The notes below the pieces were generated by a model. It ran no database searches. It saw only the letters and a list, made by a program, of their open reading frames with translations, and was not told the origin of the DNA. A DNA stretch of 64,000 nt from Corynebacterium deserti GIMN1.010. GTDB taxonomy: Bacteria; Actinomycetota; Actinomycetes; Mycobacteriales; Mycobacteriaceae. The position numbers and the translations under genes are program-made. Below, in pieces: positions 55,826-64,000 of the stretch. Within the stretch, counting starts at the first letter, position 1. Each line of letters begins with the position of its first letter. The stretch lies in the NCBI RefSeq assembly GCF_001277995.1, contig NZ_CP009220.1:2294001-2358000 (forward strand), given 5' to 3'.

Positions 55826-55868
55826 AAAAAAGCGCCGATGTACCGCGGATGGTACATCGGCGCTTTTT
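55826..55868. terminator. Bidirectional terminator between the DUF3817 gene and rdgB
   Basis: An 18-base stem (AAAAAGCGCCGATGTACC and its complement) with a GCGGAT-type loop and A/T runs on both sides. Confidence 0.92.
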
Positions 55869-55873
55869 CAGGT

Positions 55874-56491
55874 TTAGGCGAATGTGGAGATTATCTCTAC
55901 GAGCCCGCGCAATGCCTTGCCTCGGTGAGACAGGGCATCTTTTTCCTCGGCAGTGAGTTCGGCAGAGCTGCGTCCCTGGCCGCCGGCGGCAGTTTCTTCG
56001 GCCGGCACGAACAGTGGGTCATAGCCGAAACCGTTGTCCCCTTTGGGCGCGCGAAGAAGGTCACCTTCCCAACGGCCCTCTTGGACGAACTCTTGGCCAT
56101 CTGGCAGCACCAGCGCGCAGACAGACACAAAAGCAGCTTGTCGACGCTCACTCGGCACGTGCTCCATCTGCGCCAGGAGCAAATCATTGTTGGCTTGGTC
56201 GTTGCCGTGCGCTCCCGACCAGCGGGCTGACAGCACACCGGGCATGCCGTTGAGTTCTTCCACCGCAATGCCGGAATCATCGGCGATGGTGGCAAAGCCC
56301 GTATTCGCGACACCGGCGCGTGCTTTGATCAACGCGTTGTCGGTGAAGGTGCGACCGTTTTCCACAGGTTCGTCGTAGGAATCAACGTCAGCGAGAGCGA
56401 GTAGTTCGACCGAATCGAGGCCCGCTTGATCCAGAATGCGCTGAAGTTCTTTGAGTTTCTTAGCGTTGTTGGAGGCGAGGAGAAGTTTCAT
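55874..56491 (-). CDS. rdgB: dITP/XTP pyrophosphatase (RdgB/HAM1)
   Basis: 205 residues. It starts MKLLLASNNAKKLKEL, the HAM1 opening, has ADDSGIAVEELNGMPGVLSARWSG near 68-92 and GFGYDPLF near 152, and ends with SHRGKALRGL. It removes deaminated purine nucleotides (ITP, XTP) from the pool. ATG 56491 was chosen because the longer frame adds residues foreign to the family. rph precedes it by 20 bases, forming a unit. Confidence 0.94.
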   Translation of the reverse strand: MKLLLASNNAKKLKELQRILDQAGLDSVELLALADVDSYDEPVENGRTFTDNALIKARAGVANTGFATIADDSGIAVEELNGMPGVLSARWSGAHGNDQANNDLLLAQMEHVPSERRQAAFVSVCALVLPDGQEFVQEGRWEGDLLRAPKGDNGFGYDPLFVPAEETAAGGQGRSSAELTAEEKDALSHRGKALRGLVEIISTFA

Positions 56492-56511
56492 GGTGAGTCT
56501 TTCCCTAGCGT

Positions 56512-57249
56512 TTAGATGCCAAGGGCTGCTTTTTGAGCTGCAACCAGCTCGCGGCATCCCTTTTCGGCGAAATCCAACATGTCGTTGAGCTGTGCGCGGG
56601 TGAAGGTGGTTTCCTCGCCGGTGCCCTGGATTTCCACGAACTCACCGTGTTCGGTCATGACAACATTAAGGTCAACGTCGGCGCGGGAATCTTCTTCGTA
56701 GGGAAGGTCGAGGCAAACGTTGCCGTCGATAAGCCCGACTGACACGGCAGCTACCGGTGCCAGCAGTGGGTCGCCGGGCACCACGCCCTGCTCTTTGAGC
56801 ACAGCGATAGCATCGGCCAGTGCAACGTATGCGCCGGTGATGGAGGCGGTGCGGGTGCCACCGTCAGCCTGGAGAACATCGCAGTCGATGGCGATGGTGT
56901 TTTCACCCAGCTGGGACAGATCCACTGCTGCGCGCAGGGAACGCCCAATGAGGCGGGAAATTTCGTGGGTGCGGCCCTTGACCTTGCCAGCCATGGACTC
57001 ACGGCGATTACGCTCTGCGGTTGCTGCAGGCAGCATCGCGTATTCTGCGGTCAACCAGCCTTCGCCGGAATCGCGCTTGAAGCGAGGCACACCGAGTTCC
57101 ACAGAGGCGGTGCACATTACGCGTGTGTTGCCGAATTCCACCAACACGCTACCGGCAGGGTTAGAGGTGAAACCGCGGGTGATTTTGACGGCACGCATTT
57201 GATCTTGGGCGCGGCCGTCAAAACGAGTAAAGCTCGAAGAAGAAGTCAT
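56512..57249 (-). CDS. rph: Ribonuclease PH
   Basis: 245 residues: [19 protein letters not shown] opens it, [22 protein letters not shown] is near 62-85 and [16 protein letters not shown] near 95, all RNase PH blocks. The phosphorolytic exonuclease trims the 3' ends of tRNA precursors. It is in the run murI, MBL, rph, rdgB on the minus strand. Confidence 0.96.
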   Translation of the reverse strand: MTSSSSFTRFDGRAQDQMRAVKITRGFTSNPAGSVLVEFGNTRVMCTASVELGVPRFKRDSGEGWLTAEYAMLPAATAERNRRESMAGKVKGRTHEISRLIGRSLRAAVDLSQLGENTIAIDCDVLQADGGTRTASITGAYVALADAIAVLKEQGVVPGDPLLAPVAAVSVGLIDGNVCLDLPYEEDSRADVDLNVVMTEHGEFVEIQGTGEETTFTRAQLNDMLDFAEKGCRELVAAQKAALGI

Positions 57250-57269
57250 GAGCTACAGGTTATCAGCGG

Positions 57270-58037
57270 TCAAATGGAAATGGTCATCCCCGGGGTCGCA
57301 AGCTCAATGGGGCCATCGTAGTGCTCAGCTGCCGCTGCTACTGTTGCTTGCGCATCAATCCATGGTGGGACGTGGGTGATCACGAGCTTCTTCACACCCG
57401 CTGCAGCGGCGATGCGGCCGGCATCTTGGCCACACATGTGCATGCTGGGAGCTTTGTCCTCACACGATAGACCCCAGGTTGCTTCGCAGAGGAAGACGTC
57501 GGCGTCGCGGGCGGCGTCGATAAGCGCTTCTGTATATGCGCTGTCGCCGGAATAGGTCAAGATTGCGCCAGTGCGGTGCTCTTCGACGCGCAAAGCGTAG
57601 GTCTCAATGGGGTGCACCACGCGAAACGGAGTGACCGTGAACTTGTCCACCAGCTCTGGCTTGCGCTCCTGCCAGGGATCAAACGCGAACGTATCAGACA
57701 TATCATCGATGCCTTCGGGCTCATCAGAGCTCAAACGACCAAGGCGATTTGGGGTGTCCTGCGGGCCGAAAAGCAGGTTGCGGCCTTTCGCAGCAAGCTC
57801 AGGGTGGAAACGACGCCACACCATCAGGGAGGCAAAGTCAGCGCAATGATCGGTATGCAGGTGAGAGAAAATCACGTGCGCATCAGCTGGGTCTTGGATT
57901 TCTTGCACCGCAGCGAGGACACCAGGCCCCATATCCATAATGACGGAAGGAGCATCCGGAGAAGTCAACAAATATCCGGAGGCAGGGTTGCCTGGAGCGG
58001 GCACGCTACCAGAGCTTCCAAGGATGGTCAGTCTCAT
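57270..58037 (-). CDS. Metallo-beta-lactamase-fold hydrolase
   Basis: 255 residues of the RNase Z-like MBL fold: HLHTDHCAD near residue 61 (metal ligands), GDSAYTEALID near 168 and the final histidine region ITHVPPWID near 227. The family includes cyclic-phosphodiesterase-like and RNase Z-like enzymes, so the substrate is open. It is 20 bases upstream of rph. A motif copy (57513-57526, read as ALIDAA) is inside. Confidence 0.85.
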   Translation of the reverse strand: MRLTILGSSGSVPAPGNPASGYLLTSPDAPSVIMDMGPGVLAAVQEIQDPADAHVIFSHLHTDHCADFASLMVWRRFHPELAAKGRNLLFGPQDTPNRLGRLSSDEPEGIDDMSDTFAFDPWQERKPELVDKFTVTPFRVVHPIETYALRVEEHRTGAILTYSGDSAYTEALIDAARDADVFLCEATWGLSCEDKAPSMHMCGQDAGRIAAAAGVKKLVITHVPPWIDAQATVAAAAEHYDGPIELATPGMTISI

Positions 58038-58059
58038 AAGGATACTGTGCCATGCATTT

Positions 58060-58097
58060 AAAGTTCTTGTGAACTTTTAGCTCAAAATGTGAACATT
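58060..58097. repeat. Dyad and direct repeat upstream of the MBL gene
   Basis: A perfect stem AAAGTTC-TTGT-GAACTTT (58060-58077) contains TGTGAACTTT, repeated as TGTGAACATT about 20 bases on (58088-58097). This could be an operator for the MBL-rph-rdgB genes, which lie downstream on the minus strand. Confidence 0.4.
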
Positions 58098-58145
58098 AAA
58101 CTCCCCCGCCATTTTCAGAGCTACATCACACACCTGGGGTTTCCC

Positions 58146-58991
58146 CTAGTTTTGCCTCACTTGAGACACAATCGGGCCTAAGAATCGGCGGCTTAGTTGC
58201 TCAAAGATTTCCGGTTCGCCTGTCGATTCAAAGCTATAGCTGGGTTCAGGGTGAAATTCCGGATCAGCCAGCAGGTCTTTTTGGCTGAGGATCCTTAAGA
58301 CATCTTTGGCGGTTTCCTCAGCGCTGGATACCAGGGTGACGTGATCGCCCATCGCCAGCTGGATCACACCGGACAGCAGTGGATAGTGGGTACAACCCAG
58401 CACGAGCGTATCCACGCCTTGGGCTTGTAAGGGAGCCAAATAGTCCTGCGCAATGTTGAGGATTTGACGGCCACTGGTGATGCCGCGTTCCACGAAATCC
58501 ACAAACCGTGGGCAGGCCACCGCACTGACATCAATGGCGGGACTAGCTGCGAAAAGATCCTGGTAGGCGCCAGAATTGATGGTTCCCACGGTGCCGATGA
58601 CACCGACTTTGCTGTTTCGGGTCGCAGCAACCGCGCGACGGACGGCAGGAAGAATAACCTCAACCACCGGGACGTCATAGCGTTCACGAGCATCACGCAA
58701 AAACGCAGCCGACGCCGTGTTGCAGGCAATGACAATCATTTTGCAGCCACGTTCTACCAGTTCATCTGCAATCCGAATAGCGTGCTCGCGAACCTGCGCA
58801 ATCGGTAGCGGGCCGTATGGGCCATTTGCGGTGTCACCAATGTAAATGATGGATTCATACGGAAGCTGATCAATGATTGTTCGGGCAACTGTTAATCCGC
58901 CCACCCCGGAATCGAAAATTCCGATCGGTGCATCTGCACCCGGGACAGGGCGTTCAATCATTGATCCACTGAAATCAGTCACGGTTGCCAT
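58146..58991 (-). CDS. murI: Glutamate racemase
   Basis: 281 residues. [17 protein letters not shown] is near 25, the two catalytic cysteines are in VIACNTASA near 95 and LGCTHYPLL near 208. It makes D-glutamate for peptidoglycan. I took ATG 58991 (GGGGAAAG upstream); the frame stays open to 59288, but the extra part overlaps the divergent gene and is unlike MurI. It is divergent from the Ser/Thr-rich membrane protein, about 80 bases away. Confidence 0.93.
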   Translation of the reverse strand: MATVTDFSGSMIERPVPGADAPIGIFDSGVGGLTVARTIIDQLPYESIIYIGDTANGPYGPLPIAQVREHAIRIADELVERGCKMIVIACNTASAAFLRDARERYDVPVVEVILPAVRRAVAATRNSKVGVIGTVGTINSGAYQDLFAASPAIDVSAVACPRFVDFVERGITSGRQILNIAQDYLAPLQAQGVDTLVLGCTHYPLLSGVIQLAMGDHVTLVSSAEETAKDVLRILSQKDLLADPEFHPEPSYSFESTGEPEIFEQLSRRFLGPIVSQVRQN

Positions 58992-59070
58992 CTTATGCTC
59001 TTTCCCCAAGTTCCCTGTTGTTGCGACGGTGCGGTTGTTACTCAAACTGCAGCCAAACTTGTGCCACAAT

Positions 59071-59784
59071 ATGGCAATGGCTGATTCATCGGATCCAGAA
59101 ACTAGGCGATTTCCAGCAGTACGCGCCGAATCGCACACTGTAGAACCAGCAGGTACGGTACGGAATTCCGGTAATGGCGGGAATAACAGCAATGGTGGCG
59201 TGATTGCTCTTGTATTGGTGCTGCTTGCCATCATCGTGGTTGCTGGAATTTGGTTGGTCAGTAGTCTGGGAGGATCCAGCTCAGACAACTCCGAACGTTC
59301 AGCGACGTCAAGTCAAGCATCTGACACTTCTGCTGTAGAAACTCAAGAGCCTCCAACAACTGAGACAACATCCGAAGTGGCCACCCAAGCGACCTCAACG
59401 TCCGAGACTGCCTCCGAGACTGCCTCCGAGACTGCGACCGAGTCGACCACGGAAGAGGCTCCTACCTCGACGCCTGCCGATTCGGCTCGCCCCGTGCAAC
59501 CGAATCTTCCTGCTGGTGCAACACCTGCTAATGATGCTGCGTCCTCCAACGCTAATGCTGGAAACTTAAACAATGTATACACCGGTTCGCAGGCTACCTC
59601 TCCGGAGTTCGCTCGCGCAGTCCGCGATGCTTTTGTTAACCACTACCTAAACACGCAGGAACTTAGTGGTCAGATCAGTGCAGTCAGCCCTGTAACTCGC
59701 ACGAGCTACACCATGAACTGTGCAGATAACGGCGAATACGTCACGTGCACCGGCGGAAACAACGCGGTGGTCTACATTTCCTAG
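59071..59784 (+). CDS. Membrane-anchored Ser/Thr-rich protein of unknown function
   Basis: 237 residues: a short cytosolic part, one transmembrane helix (about 45-67), then a Ser/Thr/Glu/Ala-rich stretch (about 70-150, including SETA repeats from a 12-base DNA unit), and a small folded C-terminal region with cysteines ([15 protein letters not shown]) near 225. The low-complexity stretch is a likely mannosylated or flexible cell-wall spacer (inference). The start could also be ATG 59077; no ribosome site is clear. Confidence 0.75.
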
Positions 59785-59794
59785 GACACGAGCG

Positions 59795-60289
59795 CTACAC
59801 GCGTGGCAGCTGGTTCGCCATGCCGAGGCGCTGAACGATCTTCTTCATCGCCGAACCGAAGTACTTCAGCTCCTCATCGGTGAGGTCATCGAAGACGATA
59901 CGACGTACTTCCTGCACATGGCCCGGCGCGGCCTCTTCCACCTTCTTCCAGCCTTCTTCAGTCAACACAGCAACGGTGGCACGACCATCATCTGGGTCCG
60001 GCACACGCTTGACCCAGCCAGCTTTTTCTAGTCGAGTGACTACGCGGGAAAGGTGTGACAGCGTCATGTCAGCTACCTCAGCGAGTTCACTCATGCGGAG
60101 TCGGTGTTCTGGGGTCATGGAAATCTGAGCCAGAGCGAAGTATTCAAAGTGGGTCAAGCCCGCTGCTTCTTTGAGTTGTGCATCCAAGCGAGCAGGAAGG
60201 CCGATTCGCATTGTCCACACATCGAGCCACACGTCTTGTTGCTCTTTGCTCAGCCAAATGTCCTGGGATTCGGGAGTCTCACTTGTCAT
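59795..60289 (-). CDS. MarR family transcriptional regulator
   Basis: 164 residues with the MarR winged helix: LTHFEYFALAQI near 45, RMSELAEVADMTLSHLSRVVTRLEKAGWVKRVPDPDDGRATVAVLTEEG at about 63-110. Such proteins sense phenolic or oxidising compounds and repress nearby genes. It converges with the membrane protein gene; no obvious target is adjacent, though the rhomboid operon lies upstream on the same strand after 29 bases. Confidence 0.88.
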   Translation of the reverse strand: MTSETPESQDIWLSKEQQDVWLDVWTMRIGLPARLDAQLKEAAGLTHFEYFALAQISMTPEHRLRMSELAEVADMTLSHLSRVVTRLEKAGWVKRVPDPDDGRATVAVLTEEGWKKVEEAAPGHVQEVRRIVFDDLTDEELKYFGSAMKKIVQRLGMANQLPRV

Positions 60290-60318
60290 GTCAAATAAGT
60301 ATAGTCCTCAGACTGTGA

Positions 60319-61032
60319 TTAATACCCTCTTTGACGACGTTGTTTTTCCAACTTCTTTTGTTCTTTCTTCGCTCTCAGCGCTGCAGGATCGTCTGAAGTA
60401 ATGAAGGCACCTGCGCCGATTCCGCCGATTGCACCAAACAGGTGGCCTTGCCAAGACACGCCCATTTGGGTGGGAAGCAGACCCCAGAAAAGGCCGGAAT
60501 AGATGAAGGCCAACAAGATACCGAGCAGGAATTGCTTGAAGTCTTTGTTAAAAATGCCGCGGACAATGAGGTAGCCGAGCCATCCATAAATCAACCCGGA
60601 GGCGCCGATGTGGTTGGTTCCCACGCCACCGAAAATCCATGTGCCAATGCCACCAACGAGACCGGCGATGATTGTGACTTCCCAAAACACACGCTTGCCG
60701 CTCATGCCAATGAGGAAGCAGAAAATAAATCCCGGAATGGTGTTTCCGATGAGGTGGCTGAAACTTCCGTGAAGCAGCGGCGATGTGAAAATACCCCACA
60801 GCGCGCTAGTGTCCAATGGGTGGATTCCAAAGTTGCTTAAGTAACCGCCCAAGAACACATTCACCAAGTGCACAGCCCAGATAACCACCACGTATCCCAC
60901 AGCGATGCGCAGGCCGGTATTTACCGACGAGCGATTCTTCAGCTGCTGATTCAGGTTGGGGCTTGGCTTATTCCACGGCGCGACGGGACCGGAATTGAAG
61001 TAAGTGTTGTTATATGGGCTGTTAAAACTCAT
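60319..61032 (-). CDS. Rhomboid family intramembrane serine protease
   Basis: 237 residues with six or more transmembrane segments. The active-site Ser is in HIGASGLIYGWLGYL near 137 and the His in GHLFGAIGG near 195; HGSFSHLIGNTIPG (near 85) is the conserved L1/His-Asn block. It cuts transmembrane substrates within the membrane. Its ATG at 61032 overlaps the stop of the upstream peptidase gene (ATGA), so the two are coupled. Confidence 0.88.
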   Translation of the reverse strand: MSFNSPYNNTYFNSGPVAPWNKPSPNLNQQLKNRSSVNTGLRIAVGYVVVIWAVHLVNVFLGGYLSNFGIHPLDTSALWGIFTSPLLHGSFSHLIGNTIPGFIFCFLIGMSGKRVFWEVTIIAGLVGGIGTWIFGGVGTNHIGASGLIYGWLGYLIVRGIFNKDFKQFLLGILLAFIYSGLFWGLLPTQMGVSWQGHLFGAIGGIGAGAFITSDDPAALRAKKEQKKLEKQRRQRGY

Positions 61033-61943
61033 GGTAATAATTCCCTGAAGCTTTTGAGCCCGAGGCCTGGACTCGCGGAAAGTATGGCGTCGATAATAGC
61101 GTTTTCCACACATTGCGCAGCCGCGGCCGACAGTTTCGCCAGCGTGAGGGGGTCAACGCCCGAGCCATCGCCAGATGACATCGCAAAGAAAGTGTCTCCG
61201 TCCATCGGCAAATGCGATGGCCGTACAGCGCGCGCCAGGCCGTCATGCGCAGACAGCGCCAAGCGCTTTGCCTGCGCTTTTGTCACAGGGGCGTCCGTGG
61301 CCACCACGCCGATGGTCGTGTTCAGCGTCTCAGCGGGGTTTTTAAGCTTATCGACGCCCTCCCCCACCATCTCCGGCCGCGAAAACAGCGCGCCAGTTGA
61401 GACGTCAACTACTTCGCCTGCTGGATTAGCCACCACAGCTGCTGCGATATGAAATCCATCCACCACTGTCGAACTTTGGCCAAAGCCACCACGCAACCGA
61501 CCTGCTGTTGCTCCGGTTCCCGCACCCACATTGCCTGAACCGTGGTGAGTTCCAGCAAAAGCGTGCTCCACCGCGAGTGCGCCATCTGCGGCAGTCGGGC
61601 GGTTGTGGGAATCACCGACAAGCAGGTCAAAGATCACTGCACCGGGAACAATAGGAACGATCGGACCTTCTGGGAGTACCGGAAACCCAATGCCTCGCTC
61701 TTCAAGTGCTGTCATCACTCCATCAGCTGCGGCCAATCCGAATGCGGAACCGCCACACAAGGCAACAGCGTGAATCTGCTGGACAGTATTGTGCGCTTCC
61801 AGCAGGTCTGTTTCGCGGGTTCCGGGTCCGCCTCCACGAACGTCCACACCGGCAAAGGCGCCGTGAGGCGCCACTACCACTGAACAGCCTGTATCTTCCT
61901 TGGTGACATGGCCTAGAAGGAAGCCGGGGACGTCGATAAGCAT
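61029..61943 (-). CDS. P1/DmpA family (S58) aminopeptidase-like protein
   Basis: 304 residues of the P1/DmpA Ntn-hydrolase family: GVDVRGGGPGTRETDLL near 36, ALCGGSAFGLAAADGVM near 65 and GNVGAGTGATAGRLRGG near 138, the region where family members self-cleave. Relatives are L-aminopeptidase/D-esterases or beta-peptidyl aminopeptidases. The start ATG 61943 overlaps the upstream stop (TAATG); the frame extends to 61991, but coupling supports the shorter form. A motif copy is at 61344-61358, read as GVDKL. Confidence 0.85.
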   Translation of the reverse strand: MLIDVPGFLLGHVTKEDTGCSVVVAPHGAFAGVDVRGGGPGTRETDLLEAHNTVQQIHAVALCGGSAFGLAAADGVMTALEERGIGFPVLPEGPIVPIVPGAVIFDLLVGDSHNRPTAADGALAVEHAFAGTHHGSGNVGAGTGATAGRLRGGFGQSSTVVDGFHIAAAVVANPAGEVVDVSTGALFSRPEMVGEGVDKLKNPAETLNTTIGVVATDAPVTKAQAKRLALSAHDGLARAVRPSHLPMDGDTFFAMSSGDGSGVDPLTLAKLSAAAAQCVENAIIDAILSASPGLGLKSFRELLP

Positions 61944-62482
61944 TAGTCCATCATCGCTTCCAGCAGTGACTCTTGGTTGTACGCCAGCCACTGAACCAGG
62001 TTGTCGCGGTCTTCCATCGCGGCTTCGCCGCCGCGGATATCACCGGCGGCGATGTAGAGGCGAATGTCATTGAGGGCAGCAACCCAGGCGTGGGCTTCCT
62101 CCTCGGTGGCGGTCACCGCAACGTTGCCGTCAGGACCGAGAGCGTCGTTGATGACGCGGAGATTTTCCAGCTTGGCGCGGGTGATGTCACCTTCGTGCAA
62201 GGAGCGCAAGAAGGAATTATCGCCGTCATATTCCTCGTCGCCCTCATGCTGAAAATCAGGTAGAAGTCGAGCTAGACCGGGATCGGTGGGCGCTTCTTTG
62301 TGCCCACTGGTCATGCCGGTCATCTCTGCCAGGGGATCCTTCGGCACAGACTGCGCGCGCTGAATAAGTGCTTCACTTACGGCTGCTGAGAGATCGCCCA
62401 GCACCTCACGCTCCATGGGCTCAAACACCACGGTGTAGCGCGGGGTGCGCATAAGTCCTTTTTTCTTCTTCCATTGCTGCAT
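61943..62482 (-). CDS. DUF2017 protein, ClpS neighbour
   Basis: 179 residues, soluble, mostly helical. MRTPRYTVVFEPMEREVLGDLSAAVSEALIQRA opens the conserved part (from residue 11), and DALGPDGNVAVTATEEEAHAWVAALNDIRLYIA is near 130. DUF2017 proteins occur right after clpS throughout actinobacteria, but their role is unknown. The start may be ATG 62482 or the ATG at 62452 (MRTP). It is 15 bases after clpS, and overlaps the next gene by one base. Confidence 0.82.
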   Translation of the reverse strand: MQQWKKKKGLMRTPRYTVVFEPMEREVLGDLSAAVSEALIQRAQSVPKDPLAEMTGMTSGHKEAPTDPGLARLLPDFQHEGDEEYDGDNSFLRSLHEGDITRAKLENLRVINDALGPDGNVAVTATEEEAHAWVAALNDIRLYIAAGDIRGGEAAMEDRDNLVQWLAYNQESLLEAMMD

Positions 62483-62497
62483 CGTGTTAGTCCCCTT

Positions 62498-62800
62498 CTA
62501 CCCCGCCTGCTGCATGGTGGCCCATAGACCCGCGGTGTGCAGCTTCTTCACATCGCCTTCCACTTTGTCTTTTTCACCAGAGCTCACCACTGCTTTGCCT
62601 TCAGTGTGCACCTGCATCATCAGCTCAGTGGCTTTCTTTTTGCTAAAGCCCAGCACGGTTTGGAAAACGTAGGTGACATAACTCATGAGATTGACGGGAT
62701 CGTCCCACACGATGCACATCCACGGCAGGTTTTCGCTGGAAAGGGTGTGCACATCGAGTTCAACATCTGGTGTGGCAAGTGGCGCAGAAGGTGATGACAT
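62498..62800 (-). CDS. clpS: ClpS adaptor for Clp protease
   Basis: 100 residues: LPWMCIVWDDPVNLMSYVTYVFQTVLGFSKKKATELMMQVHTEGKAVV is the ClpS core, in which the N-end-rule pocket lies. It delivers N-degron substrates to ClpAP/ClpCP and modulates the unfoldase. I chose ATG 62800 to give the usual 100-residue length; upstream ATGs at 62851 and 62881 are possible, and no ribosome site is decisive. It is the first gene of a four-gene unit with DUF2017, peptidase and rhomboid. Confidence 0.88.
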   Translation of the reverse strand: MSSPSAPLATPDVELDVHTLSSENLPWMCIVWDDPVNLMSYVTYVFQTVLGFSKKKATELMMQVHTEGKAVVSSGEKDKVEGDVKKLHTAGLWATMQQAG

Positions 62801-63110
62801 AACTGGAGAATATTTCACGCTGTCTACTGCCTTCACTTCCTGCACGTCCATGAAGGGGTGCGGTTGGTTTTGCCTGTTCATGACAAATAGCCTAGTCAAC
62901 AACTGTGTGCCAGCGCATAGCAGGAGACCGCAAAAAGTGAATTTACCTTAAGGTTGGTGACATATCACCCATCAACATGGGCGTTCACCTGCATAGATGC
63001 ACCGCAAAAGACAATCGCATTCCATTGCGCATTCTGATAGTCTTTGCAAGCAAAAACACGATCAGTTTCATTTTGCAGACCTATTAATGCTGATTCTTCT
63101 TTACTGGCCG

Positions 63111-63165
63111 TACTAGTTCCCCGTAGTTCCCCGTAGTTCCCCCGTAGTTCCTCCGTAGTTCCCCG
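63111..63165. repeat. Five-fold imperfect tandem repeat (CCCCGTAGTT)
   Basis: The unit CCCCGTAGTT, 10-11 bases long with slight changes, is repeated about five times just upstream of the CAP-domain gene, ending 17 bases before its ATG. It lies in the probable 5' leader or promoter. Confidence 0.85.
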
Positions 63166-63181
63166 GCGAAAGGACCCATCC

Positions 63182-63733
63182 ATGGACACCCTCCTGGCTC
63201 AAGCGCGGCCCCAGCTAGAGAGATGGGGTGTGGCACCTGCACAGGCAAATGTTTTGGAACAACTGGCCAAGGCCATCCCAGTGTTATCTATTATTCTCAC
63301 CTTGATCATCAGCTTGAGTGGCATTTCCAACGGCAACGTCCCCACCGCTCCGGCACTAGAGCAAGTGCGCACCGATGTGGTCAACCGAATCAACGAGGTC
63401 AGGCCGTCTCATGGCTTGGGCCCAGTTGGCATCGATACCGAACTGCATAGTAACGCCCAAGCGATCGCCGTGCGCAACGCCAACGCCGGCACGGAAGAGC
63501 CCGTCCCCGACCCAGAGGGCAACCTAGTGGTTTTGCAGATGAACCTTCCCTATTCACAACTCGACGCCACCCGCATTGTGGATACCTTTGTCAATTCCCC
63601 CGCACACGCTGAGCTCCTTTTCGCACCGGACTACGAAGGCGTAGGTGTGGGCATTGCTAACAAGGGCGATCACGCTTGGGTAGTGGTGCAGTTCACTGTT
63701 CCTGCGCCCAATTCCGTAGAATCAATTGAGTGA
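63182..63733 (+). CDS. CAP/SCP-domain membrane-anchored protein
   Basis: 183 residues. A non-classical N-terminus with one hydrophobic helix (about 30-48) is followed by a small CAP (SCP-like) domain: VVNRINEVRPSHGLGPVGIDTELHSNAQAIAVRNA near 66-100, ATRIVDTFVNSPAHAELLF near 138 and GVGVGIA near 162. Most such extracellular proteins have unknown ligands. GAAAGGA precedes ATG 63182. Its stop TGA overlaps the GTG of pncB (GTGA), so it is coupled to NAD salvage. Confidence 0.82.
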   Translation: MDTLLAQARPQLERWGVAPAQANVLEQLAKAIPVLSIILTLIISLSGISNGNVPTAPALEQVRTDVVNRINEVRPSHGLGPVGIDTELHSNAQAIAVRNANAGTEEPVPDPEGNLVVLQMNLPYSQLDATRIVDTFVNSPAHAELLFAPDYEGVGVGIANKGDHAWVVVQFTVPAPNSVESIE

Positions 63734-64000
63734 ATACCAAATCCTCCGACTTTGCCCTCAACCGCTCGACGGCACTTTTAACCGATAAGTATGAGCTCAC
63801 CATGCTGCAGGCAGCGCTTGCAGATGGCTCCGCGCAGCGGCCTTGCTCCTTTGAGGTCTTTAGTCGTCGCCTGCCCAATGAACGTCGTTATGGAGTTGTC
63901 GCTGGAACGCCTCGCGTTCTCAAGGCAATCCGTGACTTCGTTTTTACTGAGGAACAGCTCGAGGATCTAGATTTCCTCGATGAGCGCACGCTGGAATACC
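63730..64000 (+). CDS. pncB: Nicotinate phosphoribosyltransferase, 5' part
   Basis: About 90 codons are visible before the window ends: TALLTDKYELTMLQAAL near residue 14 and RRYGVVAGTPRVLKAIRDFVFTEEQL are the opening of PncB. It makes nicotinate mononucleotide from nicotinate and PRPP, using ATP, and follows nicotinamidase (pncA at 33247) in NAD salvage. GTG start at 63730 overlapping the CAP-gene stop. Confidence 0.9.
   Translation, partial: MNTKSSDFALNRSTALLTDKYELTMLQAALADGSAQRPCSFEVFSRRLPNERRYGVVAGTPRVLKAIRDFVFTEEQLEDLDFLDERTLEY

Noticed and set aside
63111..63165. CRISPR array
   Set aside because: The repeats are 10-11 bases in direct contact, with no spacers and no cas genes nearby.

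Overview
The window is chromosomal DNA of a Corynebacterium in the glutamicum group. The evidence is a single-chain type I fatty acid synthase with FasR and AcpS nearby, a metB protein very close to the one I know from C. glutamicum, group-specific secreted proteins such as a MepA-type endopeptidase and LGFP-repeat proteins, and G+C around 55% by eye. Several details differ from what I remember of C. glutamicum ATCC 13032, such as the long BetT-type choline carrier, so I leave species and strain open.

Layout. 1-9.6 kb: end of a class III aminotransferase, a 650-base gene-poor stretch, a DedA protein, a divergent SDR/TetR pair, metB, a lone ABC ATPase, then a mechanosensitive channel, truncated globin and chromate transporter in a row. 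9.8-16.8 kb: ettA, a copper P1B-ATPase gene broken by an amber codon, an SSB-like gene and a CopD/CtaG membrane protein. 17-20.6 kb: a scarred region around tRNA-Arg and tRNA-His with a broken HxlR regulator, an MFS/tautomerase remnant, a secreted alkaline phosphatase, a decayed tyrosine integrase and an IS3-type fragment. 20.6-31.5 kb: hyi, SDR, orn, esterase, L,D-transpeptidase lipoprotein, two tRNA-Lys genes, BetT, a lipoprotein and glutaminase-STAS. 31.5-34 kb: remnants of a LacI regulator and a cytidylate-kinase-like gene, then gntK and pncA.

34-50 kb holds the fatty acid block: bcp-fasR facing acpS and an MFS exporter, then a low-G+C insert (about 37.6-40.6 kb) with a secreted LGFP-repeat papain-like amidase split by a frameshift and an overlapping lipoprotein gene, then fasA (3008 codons). 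AcpS should load the FasA carrier domain and FasR should control fasA. 50.3-54 kb: a 3-hydroxybutyrate dehydrogenase, GntP-type permease and PucR/CdaR-type regulator, probably a catabolic unit. 54-64 kb: mepA, tRNA-Leu, two small membrane proteins, the rdgB-rph-MBL-murI run, a MarR regulator, the clpS-DUF2017-P1 peptidase-rhomboid operon, a CAP-domain protein and the start of pncB.

The two observations I rate highest are a 13-14 bp DNA motif (GCTTNTCGACGCC and its reverse complement) that occurs at least 11 times in 64 kb in both orientations, in all kinds of sequence and in several reading frames, and the low-G+C LGFP-amidase/lipoprotein cassette between the exporter and fasA. The window also carries an unusual number of freshly broken genes: three have a single in-frame TAG, one a 10-bp tandem duplication, and several have single-base frameshifts.
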